A stretch of 64,000 bases of DNA from Halomonas sp. ML-15 (GCF_014779595.1 NZ_JACXZT010000003.1:1-64000); one strand, 5' to 3'; positions 9,650-18,960 are shown, counted from the first letter of the stretch. Numbers and translations are program-made. Notes: generated from the sequence alone by a model not told the origin.

Positions 9650-12600
9650 GCGTGATCAACCGTATCGAAGTCGCCAACCTGCTCAACAAGCACGGCGATA
9701 TCGCCTCGCCCTGGGACGCCAAGATGCGTCACCTGCTGCTCGACCTGCGCGGCCAGTCCAGCGCCATCAGCATGGAGAACGGCTTCGGCAAGACCACCCT
9801 GGCCGAGGCGCTGATCGGCTTGCTGTCGCGGGACCGCTCACTGATCTCGCGCACCCGGCGCAAGTGCTCGCCGTCGACGGTGGCCGGGCAGGGGCGCAGC
9901 TGGAGCCATCTGCGCGTGGAGTTTCGCTCGCGCAGCGGCGGCGAGCGCCAGGACGATATGCTCGCCGCCGCCGGGGAGGAGGTCGCCGGCGAGACCTTCG
10001 TGTTCGGCTTCTACGGCTACAGCGACGGCAGCGGCCTGTCGTTCTACCACTATCCCGGACGGCTCGAGGATATCCCGGTTCACCATATGACCGCCGATGG
10101 CATGCTGGCACTCTACGCCAACAGCGATATCAAGACCGCCATGGCAAGCCGCAACGTGCGCCTGACCCATAACCGCGAGGAGTGGCTGGATGCGGTGGGC
10201 GCCCACGTCTCGCGCCGCGAGCTGGCGCAGCTGGCCGCCTTCCAGAAGGAGGGCGGCGCCGACAAGAGCCAGATCTTCAATGCCATCAAGCCGCGTGGCG
10301 GCGAGAAGGCCGACCAGGCGTTCTTCTTCGAGGTGCTGGCGCCGGAGATTCTGTCCGGGGCGACCCGCGGCGAGACCGACGAAAGCGAGGAGTTGATCGA
10401 GGAGGTGATCCTCAACTCCGGCACTCATATCACCGAGCTGCGCCACCGCCTCGACGAGGCCGAGAGCGATCAGCGCCGCACCGCTGACAAGGTGGCCAGC
10501 CTGGCGGCGCTGAGCGCCGACGGCACGGCGCTGCTCGAGGCCCGCGAGGAGCGTGAGCGTCTCGACGAGGGGTTGGCGAGCCTCGAGCGGCTGCTCGGCG
10601 GCCAGGCCCTGGCCGGGTTGCCGGGGCTGCCCCAGCAGCGCAGCGACGACGACATCGATGCCGCGACCCTGTCCGGCTTCGCCTGGGCGGTGGGCGATAC
10701 CGGCCGGCCGCGGGTCTCGACCTGGTTGCTGGCCCGCCTCAGCGGTGCCAGCGAGCGCAGTGTTCGCCAGGCGCTCTCGGAGCGCGGGGCGCGGGTCGAT
10801 GCCCATCGCCGGTTGATCCACCTGCCCGGTGCCGAGTGGCTTGGCGGCCGCGACCTGGGCCACGTGGCCTTTGCCGCCGCTCGTGACTGGCTGGCCGAAA
10901 CGCTCAGCTTCAACGATGACAGCGCCCGCCACCGCGCTCTCGAGACGCTGGATGGCGGTGCCGAGGCGTTCGAGACGCTGGATGGCAACCGCTTCCGTGA
11001 GGAGGTGATCGCCGACCACGCCTACCTCGACGAGCTGGATCATGACCTCGAGAGCCTCGAAGGCCAACTGGAACGGCTGGAGCAGGAGCGTGAACGCCTG
11101 GAGGGGCAGCAGCGCGAGTTCGTCGACAACCAGAGCTTCTATACCCAGGCGCTCGGCGATGGGCTGTTCAGCGAGGCCGAACTGGAGGCGCCGGAGCAGA
11201 CCGCCGAGGCCAGTCGCCGCGAGGCCGAGGAGGCGAGGAGCGCGCTCAATGCCCATCTCGGCCGTAGCGGTGAGCTCAAGCAGGTCGCCGCCTGGCACGC
11301 CGAGTTCCGCCAGCGCCACCCGCAAGAGACACCCGCCGAGCGGCTGGCCGAGAGAATTGAGCGCGAGGCGTTGATTGAGGAAGCCCGCGACGACGCCGAG
11401 CAGCAGCGCCAGCCGCTGGTTGAGCGCTGCCGCGAGCTGCGTGATGAGGCTGCCACTCTGCGCGATGAGCAGCAGCGCCTGGCCGGTGAACAGGGCTTGC
11501 TCAGCCACAGCCAGGGGCCCTGGCAAGCGTTCGTCGATGGCTGGCCTGACGAGGATCCACGCGGCTTCTGGTCGCGCCGCAAGACCCAGCTGGCCGAGCT
11601 CGAGACCCGCTGCCGCGAGGCGCAGCAGCGTCAGCAGGATGCCCGGCGCGAGCAGGCACGCCTGGCGCCGCTGGCCGAGGCCGCGCGGCGCTATGCCGAG
11701 CTGCACGGCGACGACGAGCCAGTTCACCTGCGTACCCGCCTGCGTGAGCAGGAGCGTGAGATGGCCGACGCCGAGCATCGCCTCGCCCAGCGCGAGGCCG
11801 AGCTGCGTGAGCTGCACCAGGCGCGATTGAGTTTCGCCGAGCGCAGCGAACTGGCGCCGGCCGAGTGGCTGCGAGACGCCCAGCGCCGCTACCCGCGGCT
11901 GCTCAGCGAGGCCGAATCGCTGGAGGCTGCCATTGCCGAGCGCCAGCGTTATCTGGAGAGCCTCAGCGGCGATCCCCTCGAGCGGCGTGCGGTAGAAGCC
12001 GAGGCTGAGCGCCTGCTGGAGCGTGAAGAGATCGCCTGGCAGCCGCTGCACGAAGTGCTCAACGCCGACCACTGGCCGGAAAACCAGCGCCGTGAATGGC
12101 TGGCCCAGGCCGCTGGTGTGCTGTTCGCCCCGGTGGTCGAGGGCGACGCCAACGCCGAAGACGTTGCCGGCCTGCTGGTCGACGCCGGCCTGGCGCTGCC
12201 GGCACTCGAAGCCGCGACGCTGACGGCGCGACTGACGGCCGGGCGCTCGCCGCTGGGCGCGGTACAGGGCGTCGAGACGCTGGCGGTCAAGGCGGCACTC
12301 GATCCGCGCTATCTGGACGAACTGCGCCAGGCCACCGAGTGCCGGCTGGCCGCTGACCGCGAGCGCCAGGCCGCGCTGGAAGTCGAGTGTCGGCGTCTCG
12401 ATCCTCACGGCGAGGTCTACGCGCTGGCGGTGCGCGCGCGCCAGGCCGATGAGGCCGACGTGGTCACCGCGTTGGAGGCGCTGGGCGCCGAGCAGGCGAC
12501 CCTGGCCGAGCGCCAGGCGGCGTTGGCACCGCGCCTGAGTGATGTCGCGCTGAGTTGCATCGACGACTACCAGCGCTATCTCGAAGAGGGTGGTGAGCTA

Positions 12601-14538
12601 GCCCTTGAGGCCACTGCCGAAGCGGCGCTGGCGGCGGAGAGCGAGCTGGCCGAGCAGCGTCCTCGGCTGGTCGAGGCGCAGCAGGAACTGGAGCGCCACG
12701 GCACAACCTGGCTGGCGGCGGAGCAGTTTGCCAACGCCGGCGGCGTCGAGCGCCTCGAGGCGCTGGAGGCACGTCTCGATGCCTTGGCCGAGCGTCAGGC
12801 CGTGGTCGGCGAGCGGCTGCAGGAGGCCGAGGAGCTGCGCGAAACGCTGGAGCGTCGTCTCAGTGATCTCGATGCCGAACGACACGGGCTGTTTGCCGAC
12901 GGCGAGCGCGACCGGCTGCGTGCTCTGGCCGAGTTCGAGGCCGAGGGCGGCGTCGAATTTATCGAGACCGCCGCCGAGGTACAGGAGCAGCTCGAGGCGC
13001 GCTTGGCCACGACCAACCGCCGCGCAGACTTTTCGTTCACGCGGATTCGTGCCTATCTCGACGTACGCGATGCCGGCGGTGGTGGTCACAAGCTCGAGCG
13101 TGAAATCGCGCGGGTCAAGCGCGAACACGGCGAGCGTCGTCAGCGGCGCAAGGACAAGCGCGACGAGCGCGACGGCGTCAGCGAGCGGCTGGCCACCCAG
13201 CGCCGGGCCATGGAGTGGGTCGACCAGCTCGCTCTCGAATGGTTGGCGGTGGTGCGCGAGCTGCCCAGCGGCTGGGCGCAGCGACTGGCGGCGCTGCCCA
13301 CGCCGCAGGATAGCGCCGTATGGCCCCAGGACGACCCGGCAAATGAGCTGCGGCAAGCGGCGCTGGATGACTGGTGGCAGTGCGCCGGCAGTAGTGCCGC
13401 GGATCTCGACCTGGCGGCCCTCGAAGCGTGCCAGCAGACCCTGATCGAGGCGCTCCACGAGCTCAACCTCGGTGAGCGGGCGCGTAATCGTGAGCGCCAG
13501 GACAAGGCGGTACGCGCCCTCGAGCGGCGGCTGGCCGAGGCGCTGGAGGCTGCGGCCCAGAGCCGCGCCTTCAGCGACACCGAGCGCGCGCGACTCGGTG
13601 CACTGCAGGGCGTCAGCGCCGCGGCGCTGGCTGATCTGGCGGCACTCCACGACCAGCTCGATGCCCAGCTCGGTGAGCATCGCCAGCGCGTCGAGCGGCT
13701 GCACACCTCCCGCGAGCAGATCGAGGGCACCCTGGTCGAGCGCCTCAGCTCGATTATCGCCGACGCCGCCGGCAATCTGGATATCCTCAAGCGCGTGGCG
13801 CGTAGCCACGGCGAGGGGGGCGCCTACTTCGAGGTCAAGGCCGCGCTGATCGACGGCGAGCCGTTGCGAGAATTGATCACCACTCTGCTGGCGGATATCG
13901 ATGAGCACCAGGTGGCGCAGAAGCGCCGCGCCGAGCGCGACGGCGGCATGCCTGACGGCGATGCGCGACGCCGCGACGACGACCTGCTGCGCCAGATCCG
14001 CCGGCGCATCTACCGCGGGCTGTTCCATGAGGTCGCAATCCGTCTCAAGCACGATGCCATCCGCCCTCACGGCCGGCTGTTCTCGCTCAACGAGGATATG
14101 TCCGAGGGGCAGCGCGAGGCGGTCTCGCTGATGTGGCTGGTCAAGCTCTCGGAGTTCGCCATCGAGCGCGAGTTGCGTGAACTGCCCGGCCACCACAAGC
14201 GCCGGGCGCGCAACAGCCGCGAAAGCGTGATCCTGCTCGACGGCCTGTTCTCCAAGCTCTCGCACCGGCGCCTGATCCAGGACTCGCTGGAGTCGCTGCG
14301 CAACACCCGCGGGCGCTTCCAGATGATCGGCCTGATCCACAATCCCAACTACGAGAACGACCCGGCAATCTTCCCCACCTATCTGGTGGGCAGCGTGATC
14401 GGTGGCGTCCAGGGGCAGGGCGGCCACGTGATGGTCCGCGACGGCCGAACCGTGGAACCGGAACGGCTCGGCCGCAGCGCCGGTGAGGCCAGCCTTTTTG
14501 GTATTCACGTTACCGAGCCGGTCGAAGAGGAGTCGTGA
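9646..14538 (+). CDS. SMC/MukB-like ATPase, 1630 aa
   Basis: A very long SMC-type protein. The N-terminal head carries a P-loop SMENGFGKTT (K49). Long charged heptad regions follow at about 225-310, 460-790 and 890-1440, with a mid-protein globular segment at about 795-890 in the position of the hinge. The C-terminal head has a signature-like MSEGQ (1485-1489) and a Walker B-like VILLDGLFSKLS (D1532). Three departures stand out. The first P-loop glycine is methionine, the Walker B aspartate is followed by glycine instead of glutamate, and a winged-helix-like insert occurs at about 355-400. It is longer than MukB (about 1490 aa). It is probably the motor of a DNA-organising or DNA-surveillance complex. 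No JetD/MksG-type nuclease gene is adjacent. Confidence 0.75.
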   Translation: MSVINRIEVANLLNKHGDIASPWDAKMRHLLLDLRGQSSAISMENGFGKTTLAEALIGLLSRDRSLISRTRRKCSPSTVAGQGRSWSHLRVEFRSRSGGERQDDMLAAAGEEVAGETFVFGFYGYSDGSGLSFYHYPGRLEDIPVHHMTADGMLALYANSDIKTAMASRNVRLTHNREEWLDAVGAHVSRRELAQLAAFQKEGGADKSQIFNAIKPRGGEKADQAFFFEVLAPEILSGATRGETDESEELIEEVILNSGTHITELRHRLDEAESDQRRTADKVASLAALSADGTALLEAREERERLDEGLASLERLLGGQALAGLPGLPQQRSDDDIDAATLSGFAWAVGDTGRPRVSTWLLARLSGASERSVRQALSERGARVDAHRRLIHLPGAEWLGGRDLGHVAFAAARDWLAETLSFNDDSARHRALETLDGGAEAFETLDGNRFREEVIADHAYLDELDHDLESLEGQLERLEQERERLEGQQREFVDNQSFYTQALGDGLFSEAELEAPEQTAEASRREAEEARSALNAHLGRSGELKQVAAWHAEFRQRHPQETPAERLAERIEREALIEEARDDAEQQRQPLVERCRELRDEAATLRDEQQRLAGEQGLLSHSQGPWQAFVDGWPDEDPRGFWSRRKTQLAELETRCREAQQRQQDARREQARLAPLAEAARRYAELHGDDEPVHLRTRLREQEREMADAEHRLAQREAELRELHQARLSFAERSELAPAEWLRDAQRRYPRLLSEAESLEAAIAERQRYLESLSGDPLERRAVEAEAERLLEREEIAWQPLHEVLNADHWPENQRREWLAQAAGVLFAPVVEGDANAEDVAGLLVDAGLALPALEAATLTARLTAGRSPLGAVQGVETLAVKAALDPRYLDELRQATECRLAADRERQAALEVECRRLDPHGEVYALAVRARQADEADVVTALEALGAEQATLAERQAALAPRLSDVALSCIDDYQRYLEEGGELALEATAEAALAAESELAEQRPRLVEAQQELERHGTTWLAAEQFANAGGVERLEALEARLDALAERQAVVGERLQEAEELRETLERRLSDLDAERHGLFADGERDRLRALAEFEAEGGVEFIETAAEVQEQLEARLATTNRRADFSFTRIRAYLDVRDAGGGGHKLEREIARVKREHGERRQRRKDKRDERDGVSERLATQRRAMEWVDQLALEWLAVVRELPSGWAQRLAALPTPQDSAVWPQDDPANELRQAALDDWWQCAGSSAADLDLAALEACQQTLIEALHELNLGERARNRERQDKAVRALERRLAEALEAAAQSRAFSDTERARLGALQGVSAAALADLAALHDQLDAQLGEHRQRVERLHTSREQIEGTLVERLSSIIADAAGNLDILKRVARSHGEGGAYFEVKAALIDGEPLRELITTLLADIDEHQVAQKRRAERDGGMPDGDARRRDDDLLRQIRRRIYRGLFHEVAIRLKHDAIRPHGRLFSLNEDMSEGQREAVSLMWLVKLSEFAIERELRELPGHHKRRARNSRESVILLDGLFSKLSHRRLIQDSLESLRNTRGRFQMIGLIHNPNYENDPAIFPTYLVGSVIGGVQGQGGHVMVRDGRTVEPERLGRSAGEASLFGIHVTEPVEEES

Positions 14539-14539
14539 T

Positions 14540-14944
14540 ATGAGCCATCCGCCTCGGGTATACGGCGTCGGCGACAGCACCCTGCAGGCGTTGGGTGGGG
14601 AAGCGGCGGTGGCGGCGCTGGTCGAGCGCTTCTATGCGGCGATGTCGCGGCTGCCCGAGGCGCAGCGGATTCGCGCCATGCATCTCGACGACCTGAGCGA
14701 GTCGCGGGACAAGCTGACCACCTTTCTGATTGGCTGGATGGGCGGTCCGAAGCGCTACCGCGAGCGCTTTGGACCGATCAGCATCCCGGGGGCGCATCGC
14801 CATCTGGATATTGGGCCGGAGGAGCGCGACGCCTGGCTCTTGTGCATGGCCACGGCCCTTGATGAGCAGGGTGTGGATGCCGAGCTCAAGGCGTATTTGC
14901 TGGCCCAACTGCGCCACCCGGCGGAGATGTGTCGACGCCGCTGA
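14540..14944 (+). CDS. Group II truncated haemoglobin
   Basis: A protein of 134 aa of the bacterial 2-on-2 globin family. The GWMGGP and YRERFGP segments, the HRHLDI motif (proximal histidine most likely H88) and the ERDAWLLCM G-helix tryptophan are typical of group II. It would bind haem and oxygen or nitric oxide in the cytoplasm. The ATG follows the SMC stop codon by one base, with GAAGAGGAG inside the SMC coding end, so it is translationally coupled to the SMC operon. Why a globin is coupled to an SMC gene is not apparent; chance operon membership is possible. Confidence 0.88.
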   Translation: MSHPPRVYGVGDSTLQALGGEAAVAALVERFYAAMSRLPEAQRIRAMHLDDLSESRDKLTTFLIGWMGGPKRYRERFGPISIPGAHRHLDIGPEERDAWLLCMATALDEQGVDAELKAYLLAQLRHPAEMCRRR

Positions 14945-14950
14945 GCGGGT

Positions 14951-15865
14951 TCAGGCCCCGCTGATGACTCGGTCGCGCCCTTGATGCTTGGCAGCGTAAA
15001 GGTTGCGATCGGCACGTTCGATAAACGCCTCACGGGGCTCGCCCATGCGGTACTCGGCGAGGCCGATGCTCGCCGTGACGCGTCCCGCGCCGAAGCCGAA
15101 GTCGTGGTGGGCGATCGCCTCGCGCAGGCGCTCGGCAAGCGGTAGGGAGTGTGACAGCGGGGTCAGCGGCAGCACCACGGCGAACTCCTCGCCGCCTAGC
15201 CGTGCGGGGATATCCTCCTCGCGCAGCTGCTGCTCACAGAGTCTTGCCAGGTCCTCGAGCACCTGGTCCCCCTGCAGGTGGCCCCAGGTGTCGTTGATAC
15301 CCTTGAAGTGATCGAGATCGATCAGCATCAACGATAGCGGCGAGCCGTGGCGACGTGCGGAGGAGATCTCTTCGTCGAGGCGGCACATCAGCTTGCGGCG
15401 ATTGGCCAGGCCGGTGAGTTCGTCGGTATCGGAGAGCTCGCGCAGATGCGCCTCATGGGCGACCTGCTCGCTGACATCCATCATCAGGCCGTGCCATAGC
15501 GTGCCGTCGCCGCGCCATTCAGGTTGGGCGCGGACCGAGATCCAGCGTACCTCGCCACACGGCTGATAGAGGCGGAATTGGTTGGCCAGCGGCGTCAGCG
15601 ATTTGGCTGAACGCTCCATGGAGGCCATCAGACGCGGAAAGTCTTCGGCGTGGATACGTCCGAACGCGTAGCTGGCATCGTCGGCCAGCAGGCGGCGTTC
15701 GCCGTCGCGGACCAGGGTCGCGTTACCGGCCAAGTAGGGAAAGCGCAGCTTGCCGTTGGCACTACGGAAGAGTTGAAAGATCATGCCGGGGATACGTTCG
15801 GTCATGGCTTTGAGCTGCTCTAGACTCTCCATGGTCTCGGGCAGCACATTGTCATCGGCAGGCAT
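14951..15865 (-). CDS. PAS-GGDEF diguanylate cyclase
   Basis: A protein of 304 aa. An N-terminal PAS domain (about 20-130, with the PAC-like FRLYQPCGEVRWISVRAQPEW) is followed by a GGDEF domain (about 140-300) with an intact GGEEF active site. An inhibitory I-site RxxD (REED) sits five residues before it. It should make cyclic di-GMP and be subject to product inhibition. No membrane segment is seen, so it is a soluble sensor. Only 6 bp separate its end from the convergent globin gene. Confidence 0.9.
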   Translation of the reverse strand: MPADDNVLPETMESLEQLKAMTERIPGMIFQLFRSANGKLRFPYLAGNATLVRDGERRLLADDASYAFGRIHAEDFPRLMASMERSAKSLTPLANQFRLYQPCGEVRWISVRAQPEWRGDGTLWHGLMMDVSEQVAHEAHLRELSDTDELTGLANRRKLMCRLDEEISSARRHGSPLSLMLIDLDHFKGINDTWGHLQGDQVLEDLARLCEQQLREEDIPARLGGEEFAVVLPLTPLSHSLPLAERLREAIAHHDFGFGAGRVTASIGLAEYRMGEPREAFIERADRNLYAAKHQGRDRVISGA

Positions 15866-16033
15866 GGGTGGCCTCCTGGCTAGGCTTCCGCTGCGTTGGT
15901 GGTTTTTGTTATTGATTGGGCGTTGGCGCCTCGTTATATAAGCGGGTCAATATACGCCGTTGCCGGGGGAGTCGTCACCCTGCAATGGATGTAAGCGATT
16001 GACTACAACTAGTGACACTCTGTGGTTGCCCAG

Positions 16034-17185
16034 TTACCGCGGTGCATCATAGCGACCGGCGCGGCCGCGTGAAAATACCAGCTGCCATAGCTGCAGGTCG
16101 CGGGCGCGGAAGGCCCCGGCACACACCGAGAGGTAGTAACGGAACATTCGCTGGACGCGATCGCTGTAGCGCTCGGCGATCTCGTGCCAACGGGCGTCCA
16201 GGTTGGCGAGCCAAGCCATCAGTGTGGGGTCGTAGTCGGCACCGAAGTTCTGCCAGTCCTCGAGCAACAGATGCCCTTCGGCGGCCCGCGCGATGTGCAT
16301 CGCCGAGGGCAGCACGCCGTTGGGGAAGATGTACTTGTTGACCCAGGGGTCGGCGGTGATATCGGAATTGTTGGAGCCGATGGTATGCAGCAGGAAGAGT
16401 CCATCGCCCTCAAGGAGGCGCTCTACGGTCCTGAAGTAGGTGGCGTAGTTGCGGTGGCCAACGTGTTCGAACATGCCGATCGAGACGACACGATCGAAGC
16501 GGCCGTCGAGGTCGCGGTAGTCCTGCAACAGAATCTCCACCGGCAGGCCGTCGCAGCGCTCGCGCGCCAACCTCGCCTGTTCGCGGGAGATGGTGATGCC
16601 GGTCACCTCGGCACGGTAGTGGTGGGCGGCGTACTCGGCGAAGCTGCCCCAGCCGCAACCTATATCGAGCACTCGCATGCCGGGCTCGAGCTTGAGCTTA
16701 CGGGCGACCAGGTCGAGCTTGTCGAGCTGGGCCTGGTGCAGTGAGTCTGCGCGTTTCCAGTAGCCGCAGGAGTAGCACATGGTGGGGTCGAGCATGCGCT
16801 CGAAGAGATCGTTGCCAAGGTCGTAGTGTCTCTCGCCGACGATATAGGCCCGCGCCTTGCTCTGCAGGTTGAAGAAGCCGGTCTGCAGGCGGTACATCAG
16901 CCGCTCCGAGGGCGTGTGGGCGCGCTCGCCGAGCCCGTGCATCAGCAGCCGGCAGGCCATCTCGTCGATGCGCGTGCACTCCCACCAGCCGTCCATGTAA
17001 GCTTCGCCGAGTCCCAGTGTGCCTTGATGGAGCACGCGCGTGAAAAAGTCGGGATGATGCACCTGGATATCCCAGTCGGCGACGCCGTTGAGGGTCACGC
17101 CGGAGCCCTCCAGCAGTTGCTCGACGACGCGACGGGCGCGGGTATCAGGTAGGGGGACGGGGCCGATACGGGGGTCGCTGGTCAT
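16034..17185 (-). CDS. cfa: Cyclopropane-fatty-acyl-phospholipid synthase
   Basis: A SAM-dependent methyltransferase of 383 aa, matching the Cfa family length. It adds a methylene bridge to unsaturated acyl chains of membrane phospholipids, a stress adaptation. The sequence shows the N-terminal Cfa region (GEAYMDGWWEC) and the SAM-binding motif VLDIGCGWGSFAEYA near residue 170. Further on come FDRVVSIGMFEHVGHRNY and YIFPNGVLPS, typical of the family. It is monocistronic by appearance, with about 170 bp upstream of the diguanylate cyclase and 150 bp before the divergent MTH1187-family gene. Confidence 0.95.
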   Translation of the reverse strand: MTSDPRIGPVPLPDTRARRVVEQLLEGSGVTLNGVADWDIQVHHPDFFTRVLHQGTLGLGEAYMDGWWECTRIDEMACRLLMHGLGERAHTPSERLMYRLQTGFFNLQSKARAYIVGERHYDLGNDLFERMLDPTMCYSCGYWKRADSLHQAQLDKLDLVARKLKLEPGMRVLDIGCGWGSFAEYAAHHYRAEVTGITISREQARLARERCDGLPVEILLQDYRDLDGRFDRVVSIGMFEHVGHRNYATYFRTVERLLEGDGLFLLHTIGSNNSDITADPWVNKYIFPNGVLPSAMHIARAAEGHLLLEDWQNFGADYDPTLMAWLANLDARWHEIAERYSDRVQRMFRYYLSVCAGAFRARDLQLWQLVFSRGRAGRYDAPR

Positions 17186-17336
17186 GGCGGTCTCCTGATC
17201 CGTTTGCGTTGGCTACGTTTGACGGCAGGGCTTGCGGCGACATCTTGTTACTGGTTTAACGACATGATTATTGAGCATAGTCGATCAACAAATAGCGCGG
17301 TAATTCGATCAGGTGATGTGAAAGGAGCAGCAGCGA

Positions 17337-17642
17337 ATGTATGTGATCGTGGATCTTTGTGTCGTACCGATCGGCGTGGGTGTCTCGGTATCGCCGCATA
17401 TCGCGGCGTGCCAGCGGGAGATCGATGCAGCGGGTTTGAGCCATCAGATGCATGCCTACGGGACCAATATAGAGGGCCCCTGGGATGAGGTGATGGCGGT
17501 GATCAAGCGCTGCCATGAGGTGGTGCATGAGATGGGGGCGCCGCGTATTACCACTACCCTCAAGCTGGGCACGCGTACCGATCGCGAGCAGCGTATGCAG
17601 GACAAGGTCGATAGCGTCGATACGCTGCTGGACGAAGGCTAG
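17337..17642 (+). CDS. MTH1187/UPF0045-family thiamine-binding-like protein
   Basis: A protein of 101 aa with the features of the MTH1187/YkoF-related family (DUF77): VVPIGVGVSVSPHIAACQREI, the MHAYGTNIEGPWDEVM segment and a C-terminal TTLKLGTRTDREQ. Members form ferredoxin-like tetramers and some bind thiamine or its precursors; the physiological role is not settled. AAAGGAG lies upstream of the ATG. It precedes fdhA by 119 bp on the same strand, but no shared pathway is evident. Confidence 0.85.
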   Translation: MYVIVDLCVVPIGVGVSVSPHIAACQREIDAAGLSHQMHAYGTNIEGPWDEVMAVIKRCHEVVHEMGAPRITTTLKLGTRTDREQRMQDKVDSVDTLLDEG

Positions 17643-17761
17643 GCTCGGCAATGTCTGGAATAGGCATGCCGATGCCTCGCCTGAGACGTTCCAGGATGCT
17701 GGCTTGACTAGGCTGTAGGCGCGATATGTCGCCAATGACAACACAGCGAAGGACGCCAGCC

Positions 17762-18955
17762 ATGAGTCAAGCCAACCGCGGGGTGGTCTATATGGGCCCC
17801 GGCAAGGTCGAGGTCCAGGCCATTCCCTTTCCCGAACTGGCACTGGGCAAGCGCAAGTGCGAACACGGTGTGATCCTCAAGGTCATCACCACCAATATCT
17901 GCGGCAGCGATCAGCATATGGTGCGAGGGCGTACCACTGCGCCCCAGGGGCTGGTGCTGGGCCATGAGATCACCGGCGAGGTGATCGAGTGCGGGCGCGA
18001 CGTGGAGTTTGTCGCGGTCGGCGACATCGTGTCGGTACCCTTCAATATCGCTTGTGGCCGCTGCCGCAACTGCAAGGAGGGCAAGACCGGGATCTGCCTC
18101 AACGTCAATCCGGCGCGTCCCGGTGCGGCATACGGCTACGTCGACATGGGCGGCTGGGTCGGTGGGCAGACCGAGTACGTGATGGTGCCCTATGCCGACT
18201 TCAATCTGCTCAAGTTCCCAGACCGCGAGCTCGCCATGGACAAGATCGGCGACTTGACGCTGCTCTCGGATATCTTCCCTACCGGCTTCCACGGCTGCGT
18301 CACCGCCGGAGCCGGGCCGGGCAGCACGGTCTACATTGCTGGCGCTGGCCCGGTTGGGTTGGCGGCGGCGGTGTCGGCGCAGCTGCTGGGGGCGGCCTGC
18401 GTGATCGTCGGTGACATGAACCCCGCGCGGCTGGAGCAGGCCAGGAGCTTCGGCTGCGAGACCCTCGACCTGCGCGAAGATACGCCGATGGCCGATATGC
18501 TGGAACCGATCCTTGGCGATCGCGAAGTCGACTGTGCGGTGGACGCGGTAGGCTTCGAGGCACGCTGTCACGGCCATGATCACTCCCACGAGCAGCCCGC
18601 GGCGGTGCTCAACGCCTGCATGGACATCACCCGCGCAGGTGGCCAGATCGGTATCCCAGGTCTCTACGTCACCGAGGACCCTGGGGCCGAGAGCGCCGAT
18701 GCCCAGCACGGCAATCTGTCGATGCGGCTGGGTCTGGGCTGGGCCAAATCGCACTCCTTCCATACCGGCCAGTGCCCGGTGATGAAGTATCACCGCCAGC
18801 TGATGCAGGCGATCCTGTTCGACAAGGTCGATATCGCTCGTGCGGTCAATGTCCAGGTGATCTCGCTGGATGACGCGCCGCGGGGCTATGCCGACTTCGA
18901 TGGCGGGGTGGCCAAGAAATTCGTCATCGATCCCCACGGCAGTGTGGCCGCCTGA
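17762..18955 (+). CDS. fdhA: Glutathione-independent formaldehyde dehydrogenase
   Basis: A zinc-dependent medium-chain dehydrogenase of 397 aa, matching the Pseudomonas putida FdhA type. It oxidises formaldehyde to formate with NAD and no free glutathione. The catalytic zinc region NICGSDQH and GHEITGEV, the structural zinc loop CGRCRNCKEGKTGIC and the NAD-binding GAGPVGLAAA are all present. So is the extra loop HGHDHSHEQ, characteristic of this subfamily. The start at 17762 is preceded by GAAGGA and matches the family N-terminus. It ends 5 bp from the convergent ArgP-like gene. Confidence 0.95.
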   Translation: MSQANRGVVYMGPGKVEVQAIPFPELALGKRKCEHGVILKVITTNICGSDQHMVRGRTTAPQGLVLGHEITGEVIECGRDVEFVAVGDIVSVPFNIACGRCRNCKEGKTGICLNVNPARPGAAYGYVDMGGWVGGQTEYVMVPYADFNLLKFPDRELAMDKIGDLTLLSDIFPTGFHGCVTAGAGPGSTVYIAGAGPVGLAAAVSAQLLGAACVIVGDMNPARLEQARSFGCETLDLREDTPMADMLEPILGDREVDCAVDAVGFEARCHGHDHSHEQPAAVLNACMDITRAGGQIGIPGLYVTEDPGAESADAQHGNLSMRLGLGWAKSHSFHTGQCPVMKYHRQLMQAILFDKVDIARAVNVQVISLDDAPRGYADFDGGVAKKFVIDPHGSVAA

Positions 18956-18960
18956 GGGCG

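Noticed and set aside
9838-14580. Very long open frames on the minus strand opposite the SMC-like gene
   Set aside because: They mirror the GC-rich, charged coiled-coil coding sequence, lack ribosome sites and have repetitive Leu/Ala/Gly-rich translations. The plus-strand frame has domain motifs and 4-nt overlaps with its neighbours.
14945-15865. JetD/MksG-type nuclease that would make the SMC operon a Wadjet-like defence system
   Set aside because: The next genes are a globin and a GGDEF protein; no toprim-like or nuclease motif is encoded between the recQ-like gene and cfa. The adjacent RecQ helicase is convergent to another gene and is not in the operon.
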